A stretch of 64,000 bases of DNA from Phycicoccus sp. Soil802 (lineage in GTDB: Bacteria; Actinomycetota; Actinomycetes; Actinomycetales; Dermatophilaceae): assembly GCF_001429605.1 (NCBI RefSeq), contig NZ_LMSS01000001.1:125415-189414 (forward strand), read 5' to 3'. The number at the start of each line of letters is the position of its first letter. The stretch's first letter is position 1. This document shows positions 28,492 to 36,469 of this stretch, piece by piece. The position numbers and the translations under genes are program-made. The notes under the pieces are model-generated. The model worked only from the letters and a program-made list of their open reading frames with translations. It was not told where the DNA came from and searched no databases.

Positions 28492-28686
28492 ATGGACATG
28501 TGGCAGCAGCTGCTCGATCGCTTCATCCCCATGATGGACGGCGACTCCTCCGCACTCGACCAGCGTGACGGCGTGGGCGCCTCGACCGGTCTGGCCACGA
28601 ACGCCCACGCCCGCACCGAGGCCTCGCTCGCCACGGGCCGGGGCCGCTCCGCCTTCGAAGGTTCGGTCCGCCCGCTGACCTCCTGA
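28492..28686 (+). CDS. Small hypothetical protein (64 residues)
   Basis: ATG 28492 is preceded by AGAAGG and opens a 64-residue frame with normal high-GC3 codon use (MDMWQQLLDRFIPMMDGDSS at the start). It is hydrophilic after a short amphipathic N-terminus and has no recognisable domain. It lies 257 bp after the SpoIIE-type gene and 96 bp before the glycine-zipper gene. The region 28235-28491 shows no other clear feature. The function is unknown and the gene itself is likely but unproven. Confidence 0.5.
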   Translation: MDMWQQLLDRFIPMMDGDSSALDQRDGVGASTGLATNAHARTEASLATGRGRSAFEGSVRPLTS

Positions 28687-28782
28687 CCGCCCGCCCGCCT
28701 GCCTGATTGCTTTCGAGGCGCCGGCGTTGCAGGGTGGTGGCACCGTGGGCAACCAGCTGCCCACCTCCCGACGGAGAGTGCC

Positions 28783-29586
28783 ATGGGCTTCCTCGACCGA
28801 CTGCTCGGCCGCGAGCCGCTCCAGACCCAGGGCGGGTATGCCGGGCCGGCACCATCCACGCGCCCCGCGCCGTCCGCCTCCGGACCCGCCACCTCAGGAC
28901 CCGCTACGTCGGGGCCGGCGTCCGAGGATGACCGCGCCATCGCGCGCTACCGCTACCTCCTGCGCACCGCGCCGCCGGAGGCGCTGGAGCAGGTGCACGC
29001 CGAGGCGTTCGCCCGGCTGACCCCCGAGCAGCGCCAGCAGGTGCTGGCCGAGCTGTCCTCCGGGCTTCCGGCGGGGGAGTCCCCGCCGACGGCCGACCCG
29101 CAGTCGATGGCACGGGCAGCGACCCGCGCCGAGCTGCGTCAGCCCGGCTACCTCGAGCAGACCTTCAGCCGCGGCCGGTTCGGCGGCGGGATGGTCGGCG
29201 GAGGGCTGGGGATGGGCGGCACGATCATGGGCTCGATGATGGGCACCATCGCCGGGGTCGTCATCGGGTCCGCCATCGCCGACTCGCTGTTCGACGGCTA
29301 TGACTCCTCACCCGAGGCAGCCGAGGCAGGGGACACGTCGGCAGGATCCGACGGCACGGACGGGTCTGGCTCGGACGGATCCGGGTCCGACGAGTCCGGG
29401 TCGGCCGAGTCGGGGTCCGACGGGGGAGACGCCGGTGGCGACGCTGCGGACTCGACCGGCGACGTCGGGACGGCGGACGCGGGCTACGACTCCGGTGGGT
29501 TCGACTCGGGTGGGTTCGACTCTGGTGGCTTCGACTCGGGCGGGTTCGGCGGCGACTTCGGCGGCGGCGACATGGGCGGCTTCTGA
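28783..29586 (+). CDS. Glycine-zipper protein with acidic Ser/Gly-rich tail
   Basis: The 267-residue protein has four zones: an N-terminal amphipathic segment (MGFLDRLLGREPLQ), a helical region about residues 45-115 (EDDRAIARYRYLLRTAPPEAL, LTPEQRQQVLAEL), a Gly/Met-rich membrane-active zipper (GGTIMGSMMGTIAGVVIGSA), and a Ser/Gly/Asp tail ending in four GGFDS copies. The tail is encoded by near-identical 15-bp repeats at 29489-29550. Similar proteins in actinobacteria are sometimes labelled cation-transporting ATPase, which nothing here supports. ATG 28783 was chosen for the good codon pattern and GGAGAG upstream. The role is unknown; membrane association is inferred. Confidence 0.75.
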   Translation: MGFLDRLLGREPLQTQGGYAGPAPSTRPAPSASGPATSGPATSGPASEDDRAIARYRYLLRTAPPEALEQVHAEAFARLTPEQRQQVLAELSSGLPAGESPPTADPQSMARAATRAELRQPGYLEQTFSRGRFGGGMVGGGLGMGGTIMGSMMGTIAGVVIGSAIADSLFDGYDSSPEAAEAGDTSAGSDGTDGSGSDGSGSDESGSAESGSDGGDAGGDAADSTGDVGTADAGYDSGGFDSGGFDSGGFDSGGFGGDFGGGDMGGF

Positions 29587-29652
29587 AAGCACTAGCGTGG
29601 GCGGGGCAACGCCACGCATCGGTCGGTGGTGCACCTCGGAACGGGGAAGCAC

Positions 29653-32382
29653 GTGGCACGTCCGCTGATCGGGACCAAGCTCTACATCCCGCGGCCACGA
29701 CAGGGGCTGGTGGCTCGGCCCAGGCTGCGCGACGTCCTGCACACGGGGGAGCGGGTGCGACTGGCCCTCGTGTCCGCACCGGCCGGGTTCGGCAAGACGA
29801 CCCTGGTGTCCGACTGGGCACAGCAGACGGCATCCAGCGGGCGAGCGGTCGCCTGGGTCTCGCTCGACCCGTCGGACAACGAGGCCGCGGCCTTCTGGGC
29901 CTACGTCGTCGCCGCCTTGCAGCGGGTGGTCACTGGTCTCGACCCAGGGGCGGTGGTGCGCATCGAGTCGGGGCCGATGTCGCCGGAGGCACTGCTGACG
30001 CCCCTGGTGAACGGCCTGGGCGCGGCGCCCGACGAGGTCTGGCTCGTGCTCGACGACTACCACGTGATCGTCGACCCGGAGGTCCGCACGGGAGTGACGT
30101 TCTTCCTCGAACACCTCCCGGCGAACGTCCACGTCCTGGTCAGCACGCGCGCCGACCCGGACCTTCCCCTGCCCCGCTGGCGGGTCCGCGGCGAGCTGGT
30201 CGAGGTTCGCGCCGCGGACCTGCGCTTCACCTTGGCCGAGACCACGGCCTACCTCAACTCCGTTGCGGGACTGGGGCTTTCCCACTCCGACGTCGCGTCG
30301 CTGGAGCAGCGCACCGAGGGATGGATCGCCGCGCTCCAGCTCGCCGCCGTGTCCATGCGCGGGCGCGCTGACCCGAGCGGCTTCGTCTCGCGGTTCGCCG
30401 GCACGGACCGCTACGTCGTGGACTACCTCGTCGAGGAGGTGCTGGCCAACCAGCCCGAGCAGGTCCGCGACTTCCTGCTGCACACCGCGGTGGTGGATCG
30501 CCTGACCGGCCCCCTGTGCGACGCGCTCACCGGTCGCACCGACGGCCAACGCGTCCTCGACCTCCTCGACCGCGCCAACCTCTTCCTCGTCCCGCTCGAC
30601 GACGACCGGCGGTGGTACCGCTACCACCACCTCTTCGCCGACGTCCTCAAGGCGCACCTGCTGGCCGACCACCCGGAGCTGGTCCCGCTGCTGCACCGGC
30701 GGGCCAGCCGCTGGTACGAGGAACAGGACCTCACCGACGACGCGGTCCGCCACGCGCTCGATGCCGGGGACTTCGACCGCGCGGCATACCTCATGGAGCT
30801 CGCGGTGCCGGCGATCAGGCGACACCGCCGCGAAACCCTCCTGCTCGGCTGGCTCAAGGAGCTGCCCGACGCGACGGTCCGGCGCAGCCCGGTGCTCAGC
30901 GTGTTCTACGGCTACCTGCTGATGGTGTCCGGGGACCTCGACGCGGTCGGCGAACGGTTCGATGACGCCGAGCGGGCCCTCGCGGCCGGCCCCGACCCGG
31001 CCCTGCCGTGGGCGGACACCGACGACCTGCGCACCTTGCCCGCCACGATCGCGGTGCACCGCGCGGCCATCGCCCAGGCGCATGGGGACGTCGCCGGCAC
31101 CGTCGCCCAGGCCACCCGCGCGCTCGCGCTGGCCGGACCCCAGGACCACCTCGCCCGGGGCGGGGCCGCGGGTTTCCTCGGGCTCGCGGCGTGGGCGAAG
31201 GGCGACGTGGGGACGGCGTTCGACACCTTCACCGCAGCGGTGGCGAGCCTGCACGCGGCCGGCAACACGGTCGACGAGCTCACCAGCACCGTGGTCCTCG
31301 CCGACCTGCTGATCGCGGCGGGTCGGCCGGCCGAGGCGCGTGGACTGTACGAGCGGGCCCTGGAGCTGGCGGAGGCGCACGGCGAACCGGTCGCCCGGGC
31401 CACGGCCACCCTGCACGTGGGGCTCAGCGAGATGGACTGTGACGCAGGGGACCTCGACGCCGCCACGCGCCACCTCGACGCTGCCGCCTCTCTGGCCGAA
31501 CGGGCGCCGATGACGGAGAGCCTCCACCGGTGGTTCGTGGCCAGGGGTCGCGTGGCCGCGGCGGGCGGCGACCGGTCCGAGGCGGTGGCGCTCCTGACCC
31601 GGGCGGCGGAGGTCTACCGTCCGGGGTTCTTCCCCGACGTCCGTCCCATCGCGGCGATCAGGGCTCGGGTGTGGATCACGGCCGGCGACCTTCTGCAGGT
31701 GGCTCGCTGGGCGGGGGAGCGCGGCGTGACCACCGATGACAGCGCCGACTACCTCCGCGAGTTCGACCACCTGACGTTGGTGCGGCTGCTGGTCGCCCGA
31801 CACCGCGCCGACCCCGATGCCGACCCCGGCACGCTGGACGAGGCGCTCGGCCTGTTGCGGCGGTTGGCCGACGACGCGCGGGCCTTCGCACGCGGCGGCA
31901 GCCTGCTGGAGATCGCCGTGCTCAGCGCCGTGGTCACCGACGCTCGTGGCGACCGTGCGGCTGCCGTGGGCCTGCTCGCCCAGGCGTTGGCCGACGCAGC
32001 CGAGCCCGAGTCGTCCGTGCGGCTCTTCCTCGACGAGGGCGCCCCGATGCTCGAGCTGCTGCGTGCCGTCGAACGGCACGACGCTGCCGGGCCACGGGGA
32101 ACAGCCGCCGCGCGCGCCCGGCTCATCCTTGCTCGCGGGGGCGCCCCCGCCGGAGCCGCCGACCCTGCGCGGCAGCCTCAGGCGGCCACAGAGCTGCTGA
32201 GCGAGCGTGAGCTCCAGGTGCTGCGGCTGCTGGACAGCGAGCTGACCGGACCGCAGATCGCCCGCGAGCTGTTCGTGTCGCACAACACGCTGCGGACGCA
32301 CACCAAGCACATCTTCACCAAGCTCGACGTCAACACCCGTCGGGCAGCGGTCCGCAGGGCCCGCGAGCGGGGCCTGCTCTAG
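29653..32382 (+). CDS. MalT-like LuxR-family transcriptional regulator (STAND ATPase)
   Basis: This large regulator binds ATP and probably a small inducer before activating transcription. The start region PLIGTKLYIPRPRQGLVARP is characteristic of the family. Walker A is APAGFGKTTLVSDWA, Walker B lies in EVWLVLDDYHVI, and a helical TPR-like sensor region fills the middle. The C-terminal 65 residues are a LuxR HTH (LLSERELQVLRLLDSELTGP, then QIARELFVSHNTLRTHTKHI). GTG 29653 has GGGGAAG upstream; GTG 29626 in the same frame, nine codons earlier, is an alternative. The genes following it on the same strand, starting with an IR-flanked gap, are natural targets. Confidence 0.9.
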   Translation: MARPLIGTKLYIPRPRQGLVARPRLRDVLHTGERVRLALVSAPAGFGKTTLVSDWAQQTASSGRAVAWVSLDPSDNEAAAFWAYVVAALQRVVTGLDPGAVVRIESGPMSPEALLTPLVNGLGAAPDEVWLVLDDYHVIVDPEVRTGVTFFLEHLPANVHVLVSTRADPDLPLPRWRVRGELVEVRAADLRFTLAETTAYLNSVAGLGLSHSDVASLEQRTEGWIAALQLAAVSMRGRADPSGFVSRFAGTDRYVVDYLVEEVLANQPEQVRDFLLHTAVVDRLTGPLCDALTGRTDGQRVLDLLDRANLFLVPLDDDRRWYRYHHLFADVLKAHLLADHPELVPLLHRRASRWYEEQDLTDDAVRHALDAGDFDRAAYLMELAVPAIRRHRRETLLLGWLKELPDATVRRSPVLSVFYGYLLMVSGDLDAVGERFDDAERALAAGPDPALPWADTDDLRTLPATIAVHRAAIAQAHGDVAGTVAQATRALALAGPQDHLARGGAAGFLGLAAWAKGDVGTAFDTFTAAVASLHAAGNTVDELTSTVVLADLLIAAGRPAEARGLYERALELAEAHGEPVARATATLHVGLSEMDCDAGDLDAATRHLDAAASLAERAPMTESLHRWFVARGRVAAAGGDRSEAVALLTRAAEVYRPGFFPDVRPIAAIRARVWITAGDLLQVARWAGERGVTTDDSADYLREFDHLTLVRLLVARHRADPDADPGTLDEALGLLRRLADDARAFARGGSLLEIAVLSAVVTDARGDRAAAVGLLAQALADAAEPESSVRLFLDEGAPMLELLRAVERHDAAGPRGTAAARARLILARGGAPAGAADPARQPQAATELLSERELQVLRLLDSELTGPQIARELFVSHNTLRTHTKHIFTKLDVNTRRAAVRRARERGLL

Positions 32383-32397
32383 AGATCACCCCCGCAG

Positions 32398-32415
32398 GTC
32401 ACATCGTTGGGTGAC
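32398..32415. promoter_or_regulatory. Inverted repeat upstream of the membrane-protein operon
   Basis: GTCAC (32398-32402) and GTGAC (32411-32415) form an inverted repeat 80 bp before the next start, in the 112-bp gap behind the MalT-like regulator. A second GGTCA half follows at 32420-32424. It may be a binding site for that regulator; this is inference from position only. Confidence 0.25.
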
Positions 32416-32494
32416 GCCAGGTCATCCTGCCGGCTCCTACCTTCAGGACATCCCCCGCGGCGCCTCGCCGAGGACCTCGACCCAGGAGCCAGTC

Positions 32495-33187
32495 ATGACC
32501 ATCACCACCAGCAAGCTGATCCGAGCCGCCGGCCTCTACGCCGTGGTTGCGGGAGCGTTGTTCATCGCCGTCCAGGTCAAGCACCCGCCGATCGACGTGG
32601 CGTTCGTCTCCACGACCGAGTGGAAGGTCCGCCAGGGCATGAAGGTGGTGATGGCCGTCCTGTCGCTGGCGGGCATCACCGGGATGTACCTCCGCCAGGT
32701 GAAGCAGACTCGGGTGCTCGGGCTGCTCGGCTACGTCCTCTTCGCCATCGGTTACCTCCTCATGCTGGCCATCGAGATCGTGGGTCTGGTCGTGCTGCCC
32801 TCCATCGCCGACACCTCACCCGGCTACGTCGCCGACGTCGTCGCCGCAGCCACCAACGGCAAGGCGGCCGGTGACATCGGGCTCATGGGTCCGCTCAGCG
32901 CGGTCAACGCCGTGACGTACCTGCTCGGTGGCTTCCTCTTCGGTGTCGCGCTCTTCCGAGCCAACGTCCTCGCCCGGTGGGCCGCCGCCCTCCTGTCCGC
33001 GGGCACCGTCGCCACGATCGCGATCCCCTTGGTGCCACAGGTGAACTTCCGGCTCTTCGCCCTCCCCATCGGAGTCGCGATGGTCGGCCTCGGCTACAGC
33101 CTGTGGCGTGAAGGCCGCGCCGGGACCGCCGGTCCGGTCGCGCCGACCAACGCAGGCGCACGGCACGACCTGGCCGGCGCCAAGTGA
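32495..33187 (+). CDS. Multi-pass membrane protein of unknown function, first gene of an operon
   Basis: ATG 32495 has CAGGAG seven bases upstream and gives 230 residues; an in-frame upstream extension lacks a ribosome site. About six membrane helices are visible (for example LYAVVAGALFIAVQV, VVMAVLSLAGITGMYL, LLGYVLFAIGYLLMLAIEIVG), with a hydrophilic C-terminal tail. No catalytic motif was recognised. The stop overlaps the GTG of the next membrane-protein gene. Its position immediately after the MalT-like regulator suggests it is controlled by it. Confidence 0.8.
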   Translation: MTITTSKLIRAAGLYAVVAGALFIAVQVKHPPIDVAFVSTTEWKVRQGMKVVMAVLSLAGITGMYLRQVKQTRVLGLLGYVLFAIGYLLMLAIEIVGLVVLPSIADTSPGYVADVVAAATNGKAAGDIGLMGPLSAVNAVTYLLGGFLFGVALFRANVLARWAAALLSAGTVATIAIPLVPQVNFRLFALPIGVAMVGLGYSLWREGRAGTAGPVAPTNAGARHDLAGAK

Positions 33188-33906
33188 CCAGCCTCCTTCG
33201 TGCGGCGCCCACCCGGCCGGCCCGGCCGACCGGGTGGGTGCCCTACGCGCTGGTCGCGCTGAGCGGCATACCAGTCGTCGCGGGCACCCTGCGCCTGGTG
33301 GAGGTGTTCGGTGGTCCAGAGGTCCTGCCGCACAACGCGCGGATCTCCGCGTCGCCCGCGCCGGTCGTGGTGCACGTCCTCAGCGTCATCCCGTATGCCG
33401 TCCTCGGCGCCTTCCAGTTCTCCGCCCGGCTGCGTCGTCGCCGGCCCGGCTGGCACCGGGCGGCCGGTCGCGCTCTGGTCGCCCTCGGTCTCGCAGTGGC
33501 CTTCTCCGGTCTGTGGATGACGCTGTTCTACCCGCGCCAGACCGACACCGGTGTGCTGGCCTACCTCTTCCGGCTGGCCGCCGGGTCGGGCATGGCGGCC
33601 AGCATCACGCTCGGCTTCGCGGCCATCCGACGCGCCGACGTCGCCACCCACCAGGCCTGGATGACCCGGGCCTACGCGCTCGCCCTCGGGGCCGGCACGC
33701 AGACCTTCACCCTCGGCATCGCGCATGCCCTCCTCGGCGACGCGTCCCCGTCGACCGACCTCGGACTCGGGGCCGGCTGGGCGATCAACCTCGCCGTCGC
33801 GGAGCTCGTCATCCGCCGTGGCGGGAGTCCGCGCCGTGGTCCTGCGGGGGGCGCGACGCGCCCCGGCCGCCCGGGCAACCTGGTCGCACGGGTGGGCTCG
33901 CCGTGA
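33184..33906 (+). CDS. DUF2306 family membrane protein
   Basis: The 240-residue protein has about six membrane helices. The conserved His/Arg-containing segments of DUF2306 are recognisable: VVVHVLSVIPYAVLGAFQF followed by RPGWHRAAGR, and ATHQAWMTRAYALALGAGTQ. The paired His residues suggest a cofactor site but no activity is established. The GTG overlaps the preceding stop (GTGA), and its own stop overlaps the next gene in the same way, so all three are translated together. Confidence 0.8.
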   Translation: MTSLLRAAPTRPARPTGWVPYALVALSGIPVVAGTLRLVEVFGGPEVLPHNARISASPAPVVVHVLSVIPYAVLGAFQFSARLRRRRPGWHRAAGRALVALGLAVAFSGLWMTLFYPRQTDTGVLAYLFRLAAGSGMAASITLGFAAIRRADVATHQAWMTRAYALALGAGTQTFTLGIAHALLGDASPSTDLGLGAGWAINLAVAELVIRRGGSPRRGPAGGATRPGRPGNLVARVGSP

Positions 33907-34148
33907 ACCAGCCCGATCGCCGGCCAGCGCCGACCCGCTACCGGCTGCAGGTCGACGGGCACCTCGGGGAGCAGTGGTGCTCGTGGTTCAACGCGTTCAC
34001 CCTGACCCACGAGAGCGATGGCACCACCACCCTGACGGCAGAGGTCGCCGACCAGGCCGAGCTGCACGGACTGCTCGACCGGGTCCGAGACCTGGGAGTC
34101 ACCCTCCTTCGCGTGGAGGTCCAGCACCTGCAGGCCGACGGTCGCTGA
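33903..34148 (+). CDS. Small conserved 81-residue protein, last gene of the MalT-linked operon
   Basis: GTG 33903 overlaps the DUF2306 stop. The product is a small soluble alpha/beta protein: YRLQVDGHLGEQWCSWFNAF, then FTLTHESDGTTTLTAEVADQ, then ELHGLLDRVRDLGVTLLRVE. I recall similar short proteins encoded beside LuxR/MalT-type regulators in other actinobacteria, but no function is known. The beta-strand/helix order resembles a ferredoxin-like fold, which is only a guess. Confidence 0.75.
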   Translation: MNQPDRRPAPTRYRLQVDGHLGEQWCSWFNAFTLTHESDGTTTLTAEVADQAELHGLLDRVRDLGVTLLRVEVQHLQADGR

Positions 34149-34334
34149 TGGCACGGGTGCGAGAGGGTCCGGCGAGGCTCTGACCTGCGGTTTCTCGAGT
34201 TGACAGCGCTGAGAGAAGTAGGACAGTCTTCAACCACCGCATGACGCGGCCGCCCATCGAGGCCAGGCCGCCGCCCCTCAATCCGAGGTGTCGAGTGTCT
34301 AAACAAGGGCCATTGCGCGGGATTCACCATCAAG

Positions 34335-34352
34335 CCTCCGAATGCTCGGAGG
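34335..34352 (+). promoter_or_regulatory. Hairpin covering a Shine-Dalgarno sequence upstream of a small membrane protein
   Basis: CCTCCGA (34335-34341) pairs with TCGGAGG (34346-34352) across the loop ATGC. The right arm includes a GGAGG; a second AGGAG at 34357-34361, five bases before ATG 34367, stays free. A TTGACA box at 34200-34205 lies upstream in the same 218-bp gap but lacks a convincing -10 partner. Confidence 0.35.
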
Positions 34353-34366
34353 AAACAGGAGTCCTC

Positions 34367-34672
34367 ATGGCTACGACCACCAACCACGACGTCACCACCA
34401 ACCACGACGTCACCACCCGCGGCAACCGCCACGTGTCGACCGAGACCCGTCCGGCTGTCCGCACCACCGAGCTGATTGCCTACGTGGCCGCGGTACTGGC
34501 CGTGGCGCTGACCGCGCTCTTCGTCGGTGACGGTGGCGACGGCGGCGCCGACCCGTTCAGCGCCGAGCAGGCCCTTCGCTACATCACGTTCCTGACCATC
34601 GGCTACATGATCGCTCGTGGCCTGGCCAAGTCCGGGACGCGCGGCAACGCCAACAGCGACCACGACGCCTGA
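34367..34672 (+). CDS. Small membrane protein (101 residues)
   Basis: ATG 34367 follows AGGAG by five bases. The first 30 residues are hydrophilic and contain a duplicated NHDVTT unit, encoded by an 18-bp tandem repeat at about 34378-34413. Two hydrophobic segments follow (TTELIAYVAAVLAVALTALF and ALRYITFLTIGYMIARGLA) separated by a Gly/Asp loop. Such short actinobacterial proteins are of unknown role. A strong hairpin follows the gene, so it looks like a single-gene unit. Confidence 0.8.
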   Translation: MATTTNHDVTTNHDVTTRGNRHVSTETRPAVRTTELIAYVAAVLAVALTALFVGDGGDGGADPFSAEQALRYITFLTIGYMIARGLAKSGTRGNANSDHDA

Positions 34673-34716
34673 CCTGACGGTTGCTGGCCTGACCTCGCGT
34701 CAGGTCACGGCGTGAC

Positions 34717-34757
34717 CCGAGAGCGCCCTTGCCCCTGGTGGGCGGGGGCGCTCTCGG
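34717..34757 (+). terminator. Hairpin terminator after the small membrane protein
   Basis: CCGAGAGCGCCC (34717-34728) pairs perfectly with GGGCGCTCTCGG (34746-34757); the 17-base loop can form an inner GCCC/GGGC stem. It begins 44 bp after the stop codon. The following 230 bp up to 34987 hold no supportable gene. Confidence 0.65.
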
Positions 34758-34987
34758 CCGCTGGCGTGCAAACGCGAGAGGACGTCACCGCCGAAGCCGC
34801 GCTGTTGGACACCGACGATGCGCCGCATGAGTCTTACCCGTCACCGCGAGGTCGAAGCACGGGCCGTCCCCGGGAGGCTGCGTCGCCGCATGCGTTCATC
34901 CCCTTCGTCCTCCCGAACGTGCACTCCTCGTCAGGGTCAACCTTCTGGCGGAGGACGCCGACGGCGTGGTTGTGGTCCGCTGGGAAC

Positions 34988-35291
34988 GTGACTTCCGCTC
35001 GCCTGATCGCGGCCACCCTGGCCATGGTCACCTCCGCCAGCCTGGCGGTTGGCCCCGCGGCACCGGCGGACGCCGCCACCACGAGTGCCCGGTCACTCCT
35101 GTTCAAGATCAGCGGACGGACGCACCTGGACCAACCCTGCGGACGTCGACATCGACCACCACGTCGCCTTGGCCGAGGCGTGGGGCTCGGGGGCCCGCTC
35201 CTGGACCACCACCGAGCGCAGCAAGCTCTCCAGCATCCTGTCTGGCACCTGCGGCTCGCGCGCCGTCACCATTCCGGCAAGAGCGCGCTGA
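34988..35291 (+). pseudogene. Remnant of a secreted HNH nuclease (DUF1524/GmrSD C-terminal type)
   Basis: Two frames together resemble one known family. From GTG 34988 a signal peptide is encoded (LIAATLAMVTSASLAVGPAA, cleavage near ADAATTSARSLL). From about 35115 a different frame encodes GRTWTNPADVDIDHHVALAE and AWGSGARSWTTTERS, the core of secreted actinobacterial DUF1524 HNH proteins, ending at TGA 35289. The family normally has about 70 residues between these parts and a longer C-terminus. The frame change near 35097-35118 together with the missing middle suggests an internal deletion. No single frame gives a functional protein. Confidence 0.6.
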
Positions 35292-35340
35292 CCACCGCTG
35301 GCAAGGCTTCCTCGCCACGGGTCCACGACCCGTCGCGCGA

Positions 35341-35520
35341 CTAGCCGACCGTGGTGCTGAGCCACTGCGCCTCGGCCTGGGCGATCTGTCCCGCGGCCTG
35401 GGCGATGAGCGCGAGGGTGCGCTGGCGTTCGGGATCGGACTCCCGCAGGGCCTCGGCGAGCGTCTGCCGGGCGGTGTCGATGTCGGCGAGGAGGTTCGGG
35501 ACGGTCACGGGAGTCTGCAT
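35341..35520 (-). CDS. Small helical hypothetical protein (59 residues)
   Basis: On the reverse strand an ATG at 35520 opens a 59-codon frame ending in TAG at 35341. The product is Ala/Gln/Glu-rich and predicted helical (MQTPVTVPNLLADIDTARQT, later TLALIAQAAGQIAQAEAQW). Codon use is strongly GC3, as in neighbouring genes, and the helix pattern is regular, which favours a real gene. The ribosome site is weak. It is convergent with the HNH remnant. The function is unknown. Confidence 0.5.
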   Translation of the reverse strand: MQTPVTVPNLLADIDTARQTLAEALRESDPERQRTLALIAQAAGQIAQAEAQWLSTTVG

Positions 35521-35634
35521 GCAACCGCACAGTAGCGAGGCTCACCACGCCACGCTCGCGGTGCGCGGTCGGGGCCCGGCTCCGCTGGGTCAGACGTGGG
35601 TGAGCCCCCCACTCTCCGTGGCTTGCACACGCGG

Positions 35635-36114
35635 TCAGTCCGGGCGCAGGCCCCTTGTGTTGCCATCGCTGACGACCTCATGGGCGACGACCTGCAGCTT
35701 GCGGTTGGAGTCTTGGCTGGCCTTGCTCAAGATGTGGAATGCGGCTGCTTCGCTGACCTTGCGCTCCGCCATCACGATGCCTATCGCGGCGCCGATCTTG
35801 CGCGACGACTGCAGGGCGTGACTCAGGTGTGCCGCGTGCTCCTCGCTCAGCAGCCCATCGGCCTGCAGCTGGGCGATCACCTCTCGATCCACGTCGAATC
35901 GGGCCTCGAGGGCGTCCATCCTCGTGTCGTGCGCGATGCCCCGGTCATCACTCGCATCCGCCCGAGCGGAGGCCTGCTCGGCCCCTGCCTGCAAGGCGTC
36001 GATGTCGGCCCGGTCACGAGCCACCTGAGCGCTCAGTTCCTCCAGGGTCCGCTGCGACTCCGAGTCGGTCGCGCGTTGCCCCCCATTCTTGGTGTGCACA
36101 GTTTGCTGACTCAC
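35635..36114 (-). CDS. ANTAR-domain protein with N-terminal coiled coil
   Basis: ANTAR domains bind paired hairpins in nascent RNA and act as antiterminators. The GTG at 36114 was chosen because a perfect AGGAGGT (36125-36119) lies four bases upstream; the longer open frame starting at 36222 lacks this. The 159-residue protein has a coiled-coil segment (residues about 20-95, LEELSAQVARDRADIDALQA) and then the ANTAR domain (HALQSSRKIGAAIGIVMAER, AAAFHILSKASQDSNRKLQV). No GAF or PAS sensor is present, so the input is unclear. No ANTAR-type double hairpin was identified nearby. The next 355 bp upstream (to 36469) show no other gene. Confidence 0.85.
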   Translation of the reverse strand: MSQQTVHTKNGGQRATDSESQRTLEELSAQVARDRADIDALQAGAEQASARADASDDRGIAHDTRMDALEARFDVDREVIAQLQADGLLSEEHAAHLSHALQSSRKIGAAIGIVMAERKVSEAAAFHILSKASQDSNRKLQVVAHEVVSDGNTRGLRPD

Positions 36115-36469
36115 AACTACCTCCTGGAAAACACCCTGAACTTCTCCCAGGTGGGAGGGCCGCGCCTTGACCTGAGCACACAGTAGATCGGCGTGTGCGG
36201 CCAGACAAGTCCGGACAAACACGGTTCACGAACCCTCGACAGCGGCGCCCGGCTCGTCACTGCCAGGGCAAGCGGGCTCACCGCTGATTTGGCGATTGCG
36301 CGGGGCGCATGCACCTCGCCGAACTGGGTGGCGGGCCGAAGACCGCGGAGCTGGGCGTGTAACAGGGAGGCTCCGGCGGTCGCTTTACCGTTGTGCCGGT
36401 TGTGCCGACTGACGTCTGGCCGATCCGTCTAGCGGACAGGAGTCCCCTCCAACGCAAGGAGTCACCCCA

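Noticed and set aside
34712-35344. A single 210-codon gene in the region after the small membrane protein
   Set aside because: Only its middle encodes a plausible signal peptide; the downstream part makes sense only in another frame (HNH remnant), and the upstream part covers a terminator.
36183-36469. Coding potential between the ANTAR gene and the 45-residue protein
   Set aside because: No frame has both a ribosome site and regular codon use; treated as intergenic.
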